A stretch of DNA of 64,000 bases, taken from contig CABYRH010000001.1 of the NCBI GenBank assembly GCA_902521315.1, positions 216,502 through 280,501 on the forward strand, in the 5' to 3' direction. The notes under the pieces were generated by a model. The model was not told the origin of the DNA. It made no database searches and worked only from the letters and a program-made list of their open reading frames with translations. A program made the translations under genes and the position numbers. This DNA is from an uncultured Alphaproteobacteria bacterium (GTDB lineage: Bacteria > Pseudomonadota > Alphaproteobacteria > HIMB59 > GCA-002718135). Below are positions 49,651 through 57,773 of this stretch, piece by piece; within the stretch, counting starts at the first letter, position 1, and each line of letters starts with the position of its first letter.

Positions 49651-49681
49651 AAAAACGGCTGTTAAATTTATTTAACAGCCG
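49651..49681 (-). terminator. Intrinsic terminator after hupB
   Basis: On the minus strand, CGGCTGTTAAA (49681-49671) and TTTAACAGCCG (49666-49656) form a perfect 11-bp stem with a 4-nt loop. It is followed by TTTTT (49655-49651). It begins 19 bp after the hupB stop, so it should end the tig-clpP-clpX-lon-hupB transcript. The stem is directly readable and unusually perfect. Confidence 0.88.
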
Positions 49682-49700
49682 GTGCAAGAAAAAAAAATAA

Positions 49701-49976
49701 TTAATTGTTTACTGAATCTTTTAGAGCTTTTCCTACAGTAAATTTAGGTCTTTTTGAAGCCGGTATTTGGATTGATTCACCTGTTCTAGGGTTTCTACCA
49801 GTAGTTGCTTTTCTGTGGCTCACGCTAAAATTACCAAAACCTACAATACTAACCTTTTCATCTCTTTTTAATGAATTAGTAATTGCGTCCAGAAAACTTT
49901 CAATTGCTCTAGTTGCGTCAGATTTTGATAGTCCTGCGGAAGAAGCTACAGATGCGATAAGATCATTTTTGTTCAC
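49701..49976 (-). CDS. hupB: DNA-binding protein HU
   Basis: 91 aa histone-like protein. Motifs include DLIASVASSAGLSKSDATRAI and IVGFGNFSVSHRKATTGRNPRTGE, the DNA-binding beta-arm, then KRPKFTVGKALKDSVN. The start is GTG with AAAGGAG about 8 nt upstream. It lies downstream of lon with a 136-bp gap and ends in a strong terminator. The tig-clpP-clpX-lon-hup order is widespread in proteobacteria. Confidence 0.97.
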   Translation of the reverse strand: MNKNDLIASVASSAGLSKSDATRAIESFLDAITNSLKRDEKVSIVGFGNFSVSHRKATTGRNPRTGESIQIPASKRPKFTVGKALKDSVNN

Positions 49977-50112
49977 TTTTAATCTCCTTTATTAATTTTT
50001 ATTAATAATTCTATGTTTTCTCGACAAGTCAACATTATAATTTAAATTTTCCCAGAAACTAGGGAATTTAACAATTAATTGGCTAAATTTCGGGTTTTTT
50101 TTTAAAAAAATA
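49977..50112 (-). promoter_or_regulatory. lon-hupB intergenic region with probable hupB promoter
   Basis: 136 bp without a gene. On the minus strand it holds TTCCC/GGGAA, a weak 5-bp hairpin without a T-run. A -35-like TTGACT lies at 50032-50027, followed by AT-rich sequence that could supply a -10 at non-ideal spacing, then AAAGGAG before the hupB GTG. HU is usually much more abundant than Lon, so a dedicated hupB promoter here is likely, but its exact position is uncertain. Confidence 0.35.
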
Positions 50113-52479
50113 TTAATGAGTACTTGTTGTATTTTGATTATTTTTTAATTGAGATTCGGTTAAATTTAACGGAATGATTGATTTTGTAAGCGTATGTTCA
50201 AGAATCGAAAAAGCATCAGATACAGGGATTATCTTAATCCCCTTAATAACTTCTTTATCAAACTCAGATACTTCTCTAAAATTCTCCTGAGGTATTAGGA
50301 CCTTCTTTATTCCCACTCTACTAGCAGCATATATCTTTTCTTTTAAACCACCAATAGGAAGTACACGTCCTCTAAGCGTAATTTCTCCGGTCATTGCAAC
50401 ATCTCTTTTTACTTTATTATTGGTCAATGATGATACTAGAGAATTAAAAATTGCAATACCCGCACTTGGACCATCTTTAGGTGTAGCTCCTTCAGGTACA
50501 TGAATATGAATATCATAATTTTCAAAGTCTTTTGGATTTATACCTAAACTTACTGATTTAGATTTAACATAAGAAGTTGCAGCTTGAATTGATTCTTTCA
50601 TTACTTCACCTAATTTACCTGTAATCGTCAGTTTTCCTTTACCTATTGATAAAATAACTTCTACTGATAGAATTTCTCCTCCAACTTCTGTCCACGCCAA
50701 ACCATTAGTGACACCAACTAAATTCTTCTTTTCAATTTCACTAGATCTGTATTTTGCTATACCTAAGAGGTCTTGTAAGGATTTATCGTTTAAATTTACC
50801 TTTTTTAATCTTGAGGTTTCTAGTTTTTTTACAGTTTTTCTGCATACTTTAGATATTTCTTTTTCAAGACTTCTAACTCCGGCTTCTTTAGTATAATTTC
50901 TGATAATTAAATTTAAAATTTTAGAATTAAATGAAATCTCAGATTTTTTTATTCCGTGATTTTTTATTTGTTTTGGAACCAAATATCTTTTTGCAATTTG
51001 GTTTTTCTCTTTTTCTGTGTAACCAGGGATTCTTATCACTTCCATTCGATCAAGAAGAGCAGGAGGAATATTAAGTGTATTGGCTGTACATACAAACATT
51101 ACATCAGAGAGATCATAGTCAAGCTCTAAGTAATGGTCATTAAATTTACTATTTTGCTCAGGATCAAGAACCTCCAGAAGGGCAGAGGAAGGGTCGCCTC
51201 TCCAGTCAGAACCAAGTTTATCTATTTCGTCTAATAAAATAAGAGGGTTAGAAGATTTTGATTTTTTCATTGCTTGAATAAATCTTCCTGGCATTGATCC
51301 AATATATGTTTTTCTATGACCTCTAATTTCAGCTTCATCTCTCACGCCACCAAGAGACATTCTAACAAAACTTCTTCCAGTAGAATTTGCAATAGATTTA
51401 CCAAGAGAGGTTTTTCCAACACCAGGAGGTCCTACCAAACACAATATCGGACCTTTAAGTTTGTTAGTTCTTTTTTGGACTGCTAGATATTCTAGAATTC
51501 TTTCTTTCACTTTATCTAAACCGAAGTGATCATTCTCTAAAATAGTTGAAGCTTTATTAATATTTTGAGAGATTTGATTTGGATTATTCCAAGGTATAGA
51601 CATTATCCAATCTAAATAGTTTCTAATTACGGTTGCTTCAGCTGACATTGGGCTCATATTTTTTAATTTTTTAATCTCAGAGGTACATTTTTCTTTAGCT
51701 TCTTTAGATAAATTATATTGGTTTAATTTTTTCTCAAGCTCAGCAATTTCATCCAAATCCTCATTTTCGCCTAATTCTTTTTGAATTGCTTTCATTTGTT
51801 CATTTAAATAATATTCTTTTTGTGTTTTTTCCATTTGTCTTTTCACACGACCTTTTATTTTTTTCTCAACTTGAAAAGAGTCAATTTCAGATACCAAATA
51901 ACCATATATTTTATTGAGTCTTTCTTCTGTGTTGATTATCTCTAAAATTTCTTGCTTTTGAGATAAAGAAATTGAAATATTTGATACTATTATATCAACA
52001 ATTTTATCAGGGTCATTAATAGTTTTCACATTATTAATTACATCCTGTGAAACTTTTTTATTAATTTTTTGAAATTCAACAAATTGTTCAATAATAAGTT
52101 TTTGTAAAGCTTTTATGTTTGAATTTTTTTTTGCTTTCTGATTAATCTCAGTAATTGATGCAGTAATAAATTCTTTATTAAAATTTATTTTATTGACTTT
52201 TGCTCTATGAATGCCCTCGACTAAAACCTTGAGGGTGCCGTCTGGAAGTTTTAATAGTTGGATGATTTTTGCAACAGTTCCAAATGAATAAAGATTTTCT
52301 TTGTCTGGATTATCAACTTTTGAATTTTTTTGAGATAACAAAAAAATTTTTTTATCACCTGTCATCACATGATTGAGAGCATTTACTGATTGTTCTCTTC
52401 CTACAAATAAAGGAGCAACCATGTTTGGAAAAACAACTATATCTCTAAGTGGCAGAACAGGGACTAGATATTTTGGCAT
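50113..52479 (-). CDS. lon: ATP-dependent protease Lon
   Basis: 788 aa. AAA+ serine protease. The LAN substrate-binding domain (about 1-200) is followed by a coiled-coil linker. The AAA+ module has Walker A GPPGVGKTS at 350-358 and Walker B LILLDEIDKL. The protease domain has the Ser-Lys dyad S672 (PKDGPSAG) and K715 (GGLKEK). It lies 30 bp after clpX. Alphaproteobacterial-typical length and order. Confidence 0.97.
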   Translation of the reverse strand: MPKYLVPVLPLRDIVVFPNMVAPLFVGREQSVNALNHVMTGDKKIFLLSQKNSKVDNPDKENLYSFGTVAKIIQLLKLPDGTLKVLVEGIHRAKVNKINFNKEFITASITEINQKAKKNSNIKALQKLIIEQFVEFQKINKKVSQDVINNVKTINDPDKIVDIIVSNISISLSQKQEILEIINTEERLNKIYGYLVSEIDSFQVEKKIKGRVKRQMEKTQKEYYLNEQMKAIQKELGENEDLDEIAELEKKLNQYNLSKEAKEKCTSEIKKLKNMSPMSAEATVIRNYLDWIMSIPWNNPNQISQNINKASTILENDHFGLDKVKERILEYLAVQKRTNKLKGPILCLVGPPGVGKTSLGKSIANSTGRSFVRMSLGGVRDEAEIRGHRKTYIGSMPGRFIQAMKKSKSSNPLILLDEIDKLGSDWRGDPSSALLEVLDPEQNSKFNDHYLELDYDLSDVMFVCTANTLNIPPALLDRMEVIRIPGYTEKEKNQIAKRYLVPKQIKNHGIKKSEISFNSKILNLIIRNYTKEAGVRSLEKEISKVCRKTVKKLETSRLKKVNLNDKSLQDLLGIAKYRSSEIEKKNLVGVTNGLAWTEVGGEILSVEVILSIGKGKLTITGKLGEVMKESIQAATSYVKSKSVSLGINPKDFENYDIHIHVPEGATPKDGPSAGIAIFNSLVSSLTNNKVKRDVAMTGEITLRGRVLPIGGLKEKIYAASRVGIKKVLIPQENFREVSEFDKEVIKGIKIIPVSDAFSILEHTLTKSIIPLNLTESQLKNNQNTTSTH

Positions 52480-52509
52480 ATTATATAAATGTCTATATAT
52501 TAATTAAAT

Positions 52510-53775
52510 TCAAGAGTTATTGGACATTAATTTTTGACTATTTTCTTTATTTGAATAAATTAAAATTGGATCAGATTTTTTTGAAATAACCTCTTTATTT
52601 ATTACTACTTTATATAAATTTTTTTGATCTGGAACTTTATACATAAGGTCCATTAAAGAGTCTTCTATTATAGACCTTAAACCTCTTGCACCAGTATTTT
52701 GAGAAACTGCTAACTTTGCAATTTCTCTCAAGGCATCTTCTTTAACTTCTAATTTAACTCCATCCATTTTCATTAAAGATTCGAATTGCTTTACAATAGC
52801 GTTTTTTGGTTGAGTCATTATTTGGATTAGCATATCTTCGTCTAATTCATTTAAGGTAGTAATTACAGGTAGTCTTCCAATAAATTCTGGTATCATTCCA
52901 AATTTTAATAAATCTTGGTTCTCAAGTTTATTTAGTGATGCACCAATAGTCTTTTTAGGTTCTAAATCTAACTTAGAATTAAAACCTATAGCAGTTCCTT
53001 TTAAACGATAATTTATGATTTCTTCTAGACCTGAAAAAGCCCCTCCACATATAAATAGTATGTTAGAGGTATCTACTTGTAAAAATTCTTGTTGAGGATG
53101 TTTCCTTCCTCCTTGTGGAGGCACACTTGCTATAGTTCCTTCCATGATTTTAAGTAGAGCTTGTTGAACACCTTCTCCAGAAACATCTCTAGTTATAGAA
53201 GGGTTATCACTTTTTCTTCCAATTTTATCAATTTCATCGATATAAACTATACCTTTTTGAGCACGCTCAACATTGTAATCTGATGCTTGTAATAATTTAA
53301 GAATAATATTTTCTACATCTTCCCCAACATATCCTGCTTCTGTTAAACTCGTTGCATCAGCTACTGTAAAAGGAACATCTAATATCTTTGCTAAAGTTTG
53401 GGCTAATAAAGTTTTGCCTGTTCCAGTTGGACCAACTAAAAGAATATTTGATTTTGAGATTTCAATATTATCATTCTCTAAATTAGAAGATAATCTTTTG
53501 TAGTGATTATAAACGGCCACAGAAAGTATTTTTTTTGAATCTTTCTGACCTATTACGTAATCATTTAAGAATTTATTTATTTCTGAAGGTTTTGGTATAT
53601 CTTTTTTAATCTTGAATTTATTGTTCTTATTATCCTCCTTAATAATGTCCATGCATAGTTCTACGCATTCATCACATACAAAAACAGTTGGGCCAGCTAT
53701 TAATTTTTTTACCTCCTTCTGATTTTTACCACAAAAAGAGCAAAATAATGAATCCTTATCATTTTTTTTATTCAC
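52510..53775 (-). CDS. clpX: ClpX ATPase, ClpXP unfoldase subunit
   Basis: 421 aa. The N-terminal zinc-binding domain has C12, C15, C34 and C37 (CSFCGKN and CDECVELC). AAA+ motifs are [15 protein letters not shown] (Walker A) and [10 protein letters not shown] (Walker B). [12 protein letters not shown] and the ClpP-docking IGF loop (AIGFNSK) are present. The start shares one base with the clpP stop. Confidence 0.97.
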   Translation of the reverse strand: MNKKNDKDSLFCSFCGKNQKEVKKLIAGPTVFVCDECVELCMDIIKEDNKNNKFKIKKDIPKPSEINKFLNDYVIGQKDSKKILSVAVYNHYKRLSSNLENDNIEISKSNILLVGPTGTGKTLLAQTLAKILDVPFTVADATSLTEAGYVGEDVENIILKLLQASDYNVERAQKGIVYIDEIDKIGRKSDNPSITRDVSGEGVQQALLKIMEGTIASVPPQGGRKHPQQEFLQVDTSNILFICGGAFSGLEEIINYRLKGTAIGFNSKLDLEPKKTIGASLNKLENQDLLKFGMIPEFIGRLPVITTLNELDEDMLIQIMTQPKNAIVKQFESLMKMDGVKLEVKEDALREIAKLAVSQNTGARGLRSIIEDSLMDLMYKVPDQKNLYKVVINKEVISKKSDPILIYSNKENSQKLMSNNS

Positions 53776-54386
53776 TATTTTCTATCCTTTACGACCTTGT
53801 CTATAAGACCAAATTTAATAGCTTCATCAGCCGAAAAATACTTATCTCTTTCCATTATACTTGATATTTCTGATAATTTTTTTCCAGTATGTTTTGAATA
53901 AATTTCATTTAATTTTAACTTTGCTCTCTTTATTTCATTAGTTTGAATTTCAATATCTGTTACTTGACCTTGGTATCCTCCACTAGGTTGATGAACCATT
54001 ATACGAGAATTAGGTAAGGAAAACCTCATGCCTTTCTCTCCAGCTGTTAAAAGAAGAGAGCCAGCAGAAGCAGCTTGACCAATACAGATAGTCATAATTT
54101 TTGAAGAAACATATTGCATAGTATCATAAATAGCCAATCCAGACCAAACGATACCTCCTGGTGAATTAATATAAAAAGAAATTTCTTTTTTTGGATTTTC
54201 TGACTCTAGAAATAATATTTGAGCACATATAAGACTTGCAACATTATCATCAATAGGTCCGGTAAGGAAAATTATTCTTTCTTTTAATAATCTTGAATAG
54301 ATATCATAAGATCTTTCACCTCTTGAGGATTGTTCAACAACCATTGGAATTAGATTATTGGTAATATTATCTATTGGGTCTATCAT
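53775..54386 (-). CDS. clpP: ClpP protease subunit
   Basis: 203 aa self-compartmentalised serine protease. The catalytic triad is S107 (GQAASAGS), H132 (MVHQPSGG) and D181 (ERDKYFS). The N-terminal [20 protein letters not shown] is the standard sequence after a short propeptide. It overlaps the tig stop by 4 bp. Confidence 0.97.
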   Translation of the reverse strand: MIDPIDNITNNLIPMVVEQSSRGERSYDIYSRLLKERIIFLTGPIDDNVASLICAQILFLESENPKKEISFYINSPGGIVWSGLAIYDTMQYVSSKIMTICIGQAASAGSLLLTAGEKGMRFSLPNSRIMVHQPSGGYQGQVTDIEIQTNEIKRAKLKLNEIYSKHTGKKLSEISSIMERDKYFSADEAIKFGLIDKVVKDRK

Positions 54387-55735
54387 TTTTTTGCATCCTT
54401 AATATCAAATGTTTTAACTTCAAGTTTTTTATATTCATCTTCATTTAATTTTATAACATTTGTTTTCGATTTGGAAATGATTGAATCAATTACTTTTTGC
54501 TCAATAAGAGGAGCTCGAATAGTATCCAGTGATGATGGATTTTTTTCAAAATATTCCATAATCTGCTTTTCTTGACCAGGATATTGTCTAGTATATTCTA
54601 ATATGCCTTTGTTAATTTCTTCATCAGATACAACAACTTTTTGTTCTGAAGCAATATGTTGCATTAATAAACCAAGCTTAACCCTTCTTTCTGAAATTTT
54701 TTTATATCTTTTTTTAAGATCATCATCTTTTAATAGCTTATCATCCTCATCTAAACTACCTTCTTTTTTTGCTTGCTCTAAGCGATTCCATATTTGGTTA
54801 AAATCATCTTCTAGTACCCCATCAGGTAATTCAAACTTATAATTATTATCTAAAAGATCCATCAATTCTTTTTTTTCTATTTGTTTTATTCCTTGTTCAT
54901 ATTGAGTTTTCATATTACTCACTAGAAACTCTTTGAGATCTTTTTCTGTTTTAAAACCATTCTTATCTAAAAACTCTTTTGTAAGTTGAAATTTAATTTT
55001 TTCTTCAATTGAAATTATTTCAAAATTAAAAGTGGTTTTTTTAAATTTATCATCTTTAAGAATTTTTGATAAGTCTATTTTTAATTCAATTTTATCTCCA
55101 GATTTTACTTTTCTTTCTATCAATTTCTTATTTAGACCTGGAAGTATTCCATCATCAAAACCCAAATCAATAGGAAAATTTTTTTGAGATTTTAAATATT
55201 CTGGAAGGTCTTCTTGAGAGGATTCAAAATTAACAATAACCTTGTCGGAATTTTTGACTTGTCTTGAACTTTCAATTTTTTTAAAATTTTTTTGTGAGTC
55301 AATAAAATTTTTAAATTGATTTTCTTCTGCTTTTTTACCCAATTCAATTTCATACTTATTAATTTTAAGATCTTTAAAATCTTTAAGTTTAATCTCAGGC
55401 TTAAGATCAAATTTTAAATTAATAGTTATTGGTTTATTTTTTTCATAGTTACTGAGCTCGACTTTAGGGGCTCTAAAAAGAGAAAACTTTTTTTCATCAA
55501 TTAATTTTTTTGTATTTGTATCAATTACTTTTTGAATTACTTCATTTAAGACATTATCTTCATATTTTTTTTTCACAATATTTAGTGGGGCTTTACCTTT
55601 TCTAAAACCAGGAATATTTACGGTAGGTAGTATTTGATTTATTTTATTATCTACTTCACTATCAATTTCTTCATAAGGTATTTCTAATGAGTATTCTTTA
55701 TAAAGTTTCGTAGATTTTAGCTCTTTTGTATTCAT
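54383..55735 (-). CDS. tig: Trigger factor
   Basis: 450 aa ribosome-associated chaperone with peptidyl-prolyl isomerase activity. The ribosome-binding motif GFRKGKAP is at about residue 45. The FKBP-like domain (about 150-240) is followed by the helical C-terminal domain, highly charged and Lys-rich. Its start is only 16 nt downstream of the encoded CCA of tRNA-Leu, so the mRNA 5' end is likely created by tRNA processing or by a promoter within the tRNA genes. Overlaps clpP by 4 bp. Confidence 0.95.
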   Translation of the reverse strand: MNTKELKSTKLYKEYSLEIPYEEIDSEVDNKINQILPTVNIPGFRKGKAPLNIVKKKYEDNVLNEVIQKVIDTNTKKLIDEKKFSLFRAPKVELSNYEKNKPITINLKFDLKPEIKLKDFKDLKINKYEIELGKKAEENQFKNFIDSQKNFKKIESSRQVKNSDKVIVNFESSQEDLPEYLKSQKNFPIDLGFDDGILPGLNKKLIERKVKSGDKIELKIDLSKILKDDKFKKTTFNFEIISIEEKIKFQLTKEFLDKNGFKTEKDLKEFLVSNMKTQYEQGIKQIEKKELMDLLDNNYKFELPDGVLEDDFNQIWNRLEQAKKEGSLDEDDKLLKDDDLKKRYKKISERRVKLGLLMQHIASEQKVVVSDEEINKGILEYTRQYPGQEKQIMEYFEKNPSSLDTIRAPLIEQKVIDSIISKSKTNVIKLNEDEYKKLEVKTFDIKDAKK

Positions 55736-55751
55736 AATTCTTCACAACTAA

Positions 55752-55836
55752 TGGTAGGCCGGAAAGGACTTGAACCTTCACACCTCGCGGCACTAGAACC
55801 TAAATCTAGCGTGTCTACCAATTCCACCACCGGCCC
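55752..55836 (-). tRNA. tRNA-Leu (TAG)
   Basis: 85 nt with encoded CCA and a long class II variable arm. Acceptor GGGCCGG pairs with CCGGCCT (first pair G-U), discriminator A. The anticodon stem CTAGA/TCTAG encloses TTTAGGT, giving anticodon TAG. It lies 66 bp downstream of tRNA-His and 16 bp upstream of tig. Confidence 0.96.
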
Positions 55837-55902
55837 TATTATTATTAGCCTTTTATGTACAATAAATTAAAAAACAATAGAGAAAATTAACTAAATACAA
55901 AT

Positions 55903-55980
55903 TGGGGCGAACGATGGGATTCGAACCCACGGCATCAGGCACCACAAGCCTGCGCTCTAACCAACTGAGCTACGTTCGCC
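55903..55980 (-). tRNA. tRNA-His (GTG)
   Basis: 78 nt with encoded CCA. The anticodon stem CAGGC/GCCTG encloses TTGTGGT, giving anticodon GTG. Acceptor GCGAACG pairs with CGTTCGC. A genomically encoded G-1 (55980) faces C73 (55906), the conventional bacterial His identity pair. It is the upstream end of the leftward tRNA-His/tRNA-Leu/tig unit, divergent from the aminotransferase gene across 52 bp. Confidence 0.96.
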
Positions 55981-56032
55981 ATATAACTTAATTAAAAGTT
56001 TAATTTTTATATTAAATCGCTATATCAAAAAT

Positions 56033-57190
56033 ATGGAAGTTTCAAAAAGAATATTTAATTTAGAAACAGAAACAGCTTTCTCTATTCTTGCTAAAGCTAA
56101 TAATCTTGCTGCTAAAGGTAAAGATATTATTAATTTAGGAATAGGACAACCCGATTTTCCAACACCAATTAATATTCAGGAAGCGGCTATTAAAGCAATT
56201 AAAGATGGTCATCATGGCTATACTCCCTCAAATGGGATACCTGAATTAAGAGAATCAATTTCAGAATTAGTATTCAAAAAATACAAATCAAATATTAACC
56301 CAGAAAATGTTTTAATAACTCCAGGTGGTAAGCCTGTAATTTTTATTTCAGCATTATTATTAGGTAGTGAAGATAGAGAAATAATTTTTCCTGATCCAGG
56401 TTTTCCAATTTATAGATCTATGATTAAATACAGTGGTGCAAAAGCTGTACCATTAAAGCTTTCTGAAAAAGATAACTTCGAAATTAATACTGAACAATTA
56501 AAAGAATTAATTTCTGATAAAACAAGTTTGATAATAATAAATAATCCAAACAATCCAACAGGATCTTACATGAATAAGAAAAAAATTACTGATCTTGTTA
56601 ATTTACTAGAGCAGTACCCAAACGTCTCCATATTAAGTGATGAAATTTATAGTAATATTATTTTTAATAACGAACAAATGCCATCATTATTAGAATACGA
56701 AAGTATAAGAGATAGATTAATAGTTCTTGAAGGATGGAGCAAAACATATTGTATGACTGGATGGAGATTAGGTTGGAGTATTTGGCCAAAAAATTTAATT
56801 GAACATGCCAACAAAATATGTGTGAATTATAATTCTTGCGCTACCTCAATTTCCCAATATGCAGGAATAGAAGCAATAAAAGGTTCTCAGAAAGAAATAA
56901 CAAAAATTGTTAGTGAATTTCAAAAAAGAAAAGAGTACGTTTTTAATGAATTAAATAATTTAGAAAAAATTTCTTGTTTTGAACCAGGTGGTGCTTTTTA
57001 TGCATTTCCCAATATTTCAAAAACTGGATTGAATGGAAATAAATTTTCAGAAATCGCACTTGAAGAGAAAGGTGTTGCATTGGTTCCAGGTTCTAGCTTT
57101 GGAGATAATGCTAGAGAATTTGTTAGAATAAGTTTTGCTAATTCTCTAGAAAACATTAAAGAAGCAATTAATAGATTATCAACGATATGA
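56033..57190 (+). CDS. Class I PLP-dependent aminotransferase
   Basis: 385 aa fold-type I aminotransferase. LGIGQPDFPTP near residue 35, GHHGYTPSNGIPELR, NNPNNPTGSYM (170-180), D203 and Y206 (LSDEIYSN), the PLP lysine K237 in EGWSKTYCMTGWRLGW, and a C-terminal FVRISFAN arginine are all visible. It belongs to the aspartate/aromatic/alanine aminotransferase group; the exact amino donor cannot be set by eye. Its stop overlaps the PII gene (ATGA), coupling it to nitrogen signalling, which makes a glutamate-linked transamination role plausible (inference). Confidence 0.9.
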   Translation: MEVSKRIFNLETETAFSILAKANNLAAKGKDIINLGIGQPDFPTPINIQEAAIKAIKDGHHGYTPSNGIPELRESISELVFKKYKSNINPENVLITPGGKPVIFISALLLGSEDREIIFPDPGFPIYRSMIKYSGAKAVPLKLSEKDNFEINTEQLKELISDKTSLIIINNPNNPTGSYMNKKKITDLVNLLEQYPNVSILSDEIYSNIIFNNEQMPSLLEYESIRDRLIVLEGWSKTYCMTGWRLGWSIWPKNLIEHANKICVNYNSCATSISQYAGIEAIKGSQKEITKIVSEFQKRKEYVFNELNNLEKISCFEPGGAFYAFPNISKTGLNGNKFSEIALEEKGVALVPGSSFGDNAREFVRISFANSLENIKEAINRLSTI

Positions 57191-57528
57191 AAAAAATAGA
57201 AGCAATCATTAAGCCGTTTAAGCTTTCTCAAGTTAAAGAAGCTCTCCATGAACTTGGAATATCCGGGATGACATTAGTTGACGTAAAAGGTTTTGGAAGG
57301 CAAAGAGGATCAACCGGTGGTATTGATCCTAATGATGGGTATGATGATGAATTTTTAGCAAAAATGAAACTTGAAGTAATCGTTGAAGATAATCAAGTAG
57401 ACGATGTCATTGAATCAATAAAAACTAGCGCTTATTCGGGAAAAATTGGTGATGGTAAAATTTTTGTATCGAATATTGAGCAGGTAATAAGAATTAGAAC
57501 TGGTGAAAAAGACAGTGATGCTGTCTAA
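57187..57528 (+). CDS. glnB: Nitrogen regulatory protein PII with unusual T-loop
   Basis: 113 aa, one residue longer than E. coli GlnB. The ends are canonical: MKKIEAIIKPFKL, GISGMTLVDVKGFGRQRG, GKIGDGKIFV and VIRIRTGE (ATP/2-oxoglutarate sites). The T-loop is divergent: after RGST it reads GGIDPNDGYDDEFLAKMK instead of the usual ELYRGAEYxVDFLPKxK. It has one extra residue and only one tyrosine (Y52) near the uridylylation position. Modification by GlnD and partner binding may therefore differ. It overlaps the aminotransferase by 4 bp and precedes the glnA riboswitch region. Confidence 0.93.
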   Translation: MKKIEAIIKPFKLSQVKEALHELGISGMTLVDVKGFGRQRGSTGGIDPNDGYDDEFLAKMKLEVIVEDNQVDDVIESIKTSAYSGKIGDGKIFVSNIEQVIRIRTGEKDSDAV

Positions 57529-57571
57529 TTTCTCTTTACTTTTAAATAAAACCTAGTAATTAATCTATAAT

Positions 57572-57619
57572 CGTTCAACTCTTTTAGAGTCGGAAGTAGG
57601 CATTGTGCCGAAGGAACGC
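57572..57619 (+). promoter_or_regulatory. Glutamine riboswitch aptamer (glnA RNA), copy 1
   Basis: P1 pairs CGTTC (57572-57576) with GAACG (57614-57618). P2 pairs ACTCT (57578-57582) with AGAGT (57586-57590). This is followed by the conserved CGGAAGTAGG (57591-57600). P3 pairs GGC (57599-57601) with GCC (57607-57609), then comes the conserved GAAGGAACGC (57610-57619). Layout and conserved bases match the glnA-type (class I) glutamine aptamer known mainly from cyanobacteria and marine metagenomes (from memory; no covariance-model search run). It sits upstream of glutamine synthetase, as expected. Confidence 0.87.
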
Positions 57620-57636
57620 ATGCAAAAGTTATAAAT

Positions 57637-57686
57637 CGTTCAACCTATCATGTAGGTCGGAAGTAAGCTTAAAGCTGAAGGAACGC
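57637..57686 (+). promoter_or_regulatory. Glutamine riboswitch aptamer (glnA RNA), copy 2
   Basis: P1 pairs CGTTC (57637-57641) with GAACG (57681-57685). P2 pairs ACCTA (57643-57647) with TAGGT (57653-57657). Conserved CGGAAGTAAG spans 57658-57667. P3 pairs AGCT (57666-57669) with AGCT (57673-57676), then GAAGGAACGC spans 57677-57686. P2 and P3 differ from copy 1 by compensatory changes while the single-stranded signature is kept, which supports the fold. It is 17 nt after copy 1. Tandem arrangement is common for this aptamer class and usually sharpens the ligand response (established for tandem riboswitches in general). Confidence 0.87.
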
Positions 57687-57726
57687 GCATCAAAAGCAGA
57701 TTTCATAACTAGAGCATGATTTAACC

Positions 57727-57767
57727 GGGTAACGCTGGATGGCATACCCTTTTGTTGAAGTAAGGAG
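57727..57767 (+). promoter_or_regulatory. Candidate expression platform and glnA Shine-Dalgarno
   Basis: GGGTA (57727-57731) can pair with TACCC (57745-57749), with an inner GCT/GGC helix, followed by TTTTG. This could be a weak terminator. Alternatively CCTT (57748-57751) can pair with AAGG (57762-57765) of the strong Shine-Dalgarno AAGGAG (57762-57767), which lies 6 nt before the glnA ATG. The two pairings share 57748-57749, so they exclude each other, as expected of a switch. Which state glutamine favours is not predictable from sequence. Confidence 0.4.
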
Positions 57768-57773
57768 ATAGAT

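Noticed and set aside
49415..49675. Plus-strand open frame of 86 codons across the tRNA pair
   Set aside because: It runs antisense through tRNA-Asp and tRNA-Val and has no coding signature.
50050..50075. TTCCC/GGGAA hairpin in the lon-hupB gap as a terminator
   Set aside because: Only 5 bp of stem and no T-run in either direction.
57566..57571. Perfect TATAAT just before riboswitch copy 1
   Set aside because: A transcript start 6-7 nt downstream would fall inside P1 and destroy the first aptamer. The same ATAA(A)TCG context precedes copy 2, so it looks like part of the duplicated unit rather than a promoter. A promoter further upstream (TTTACT at 57535) is more plausible.
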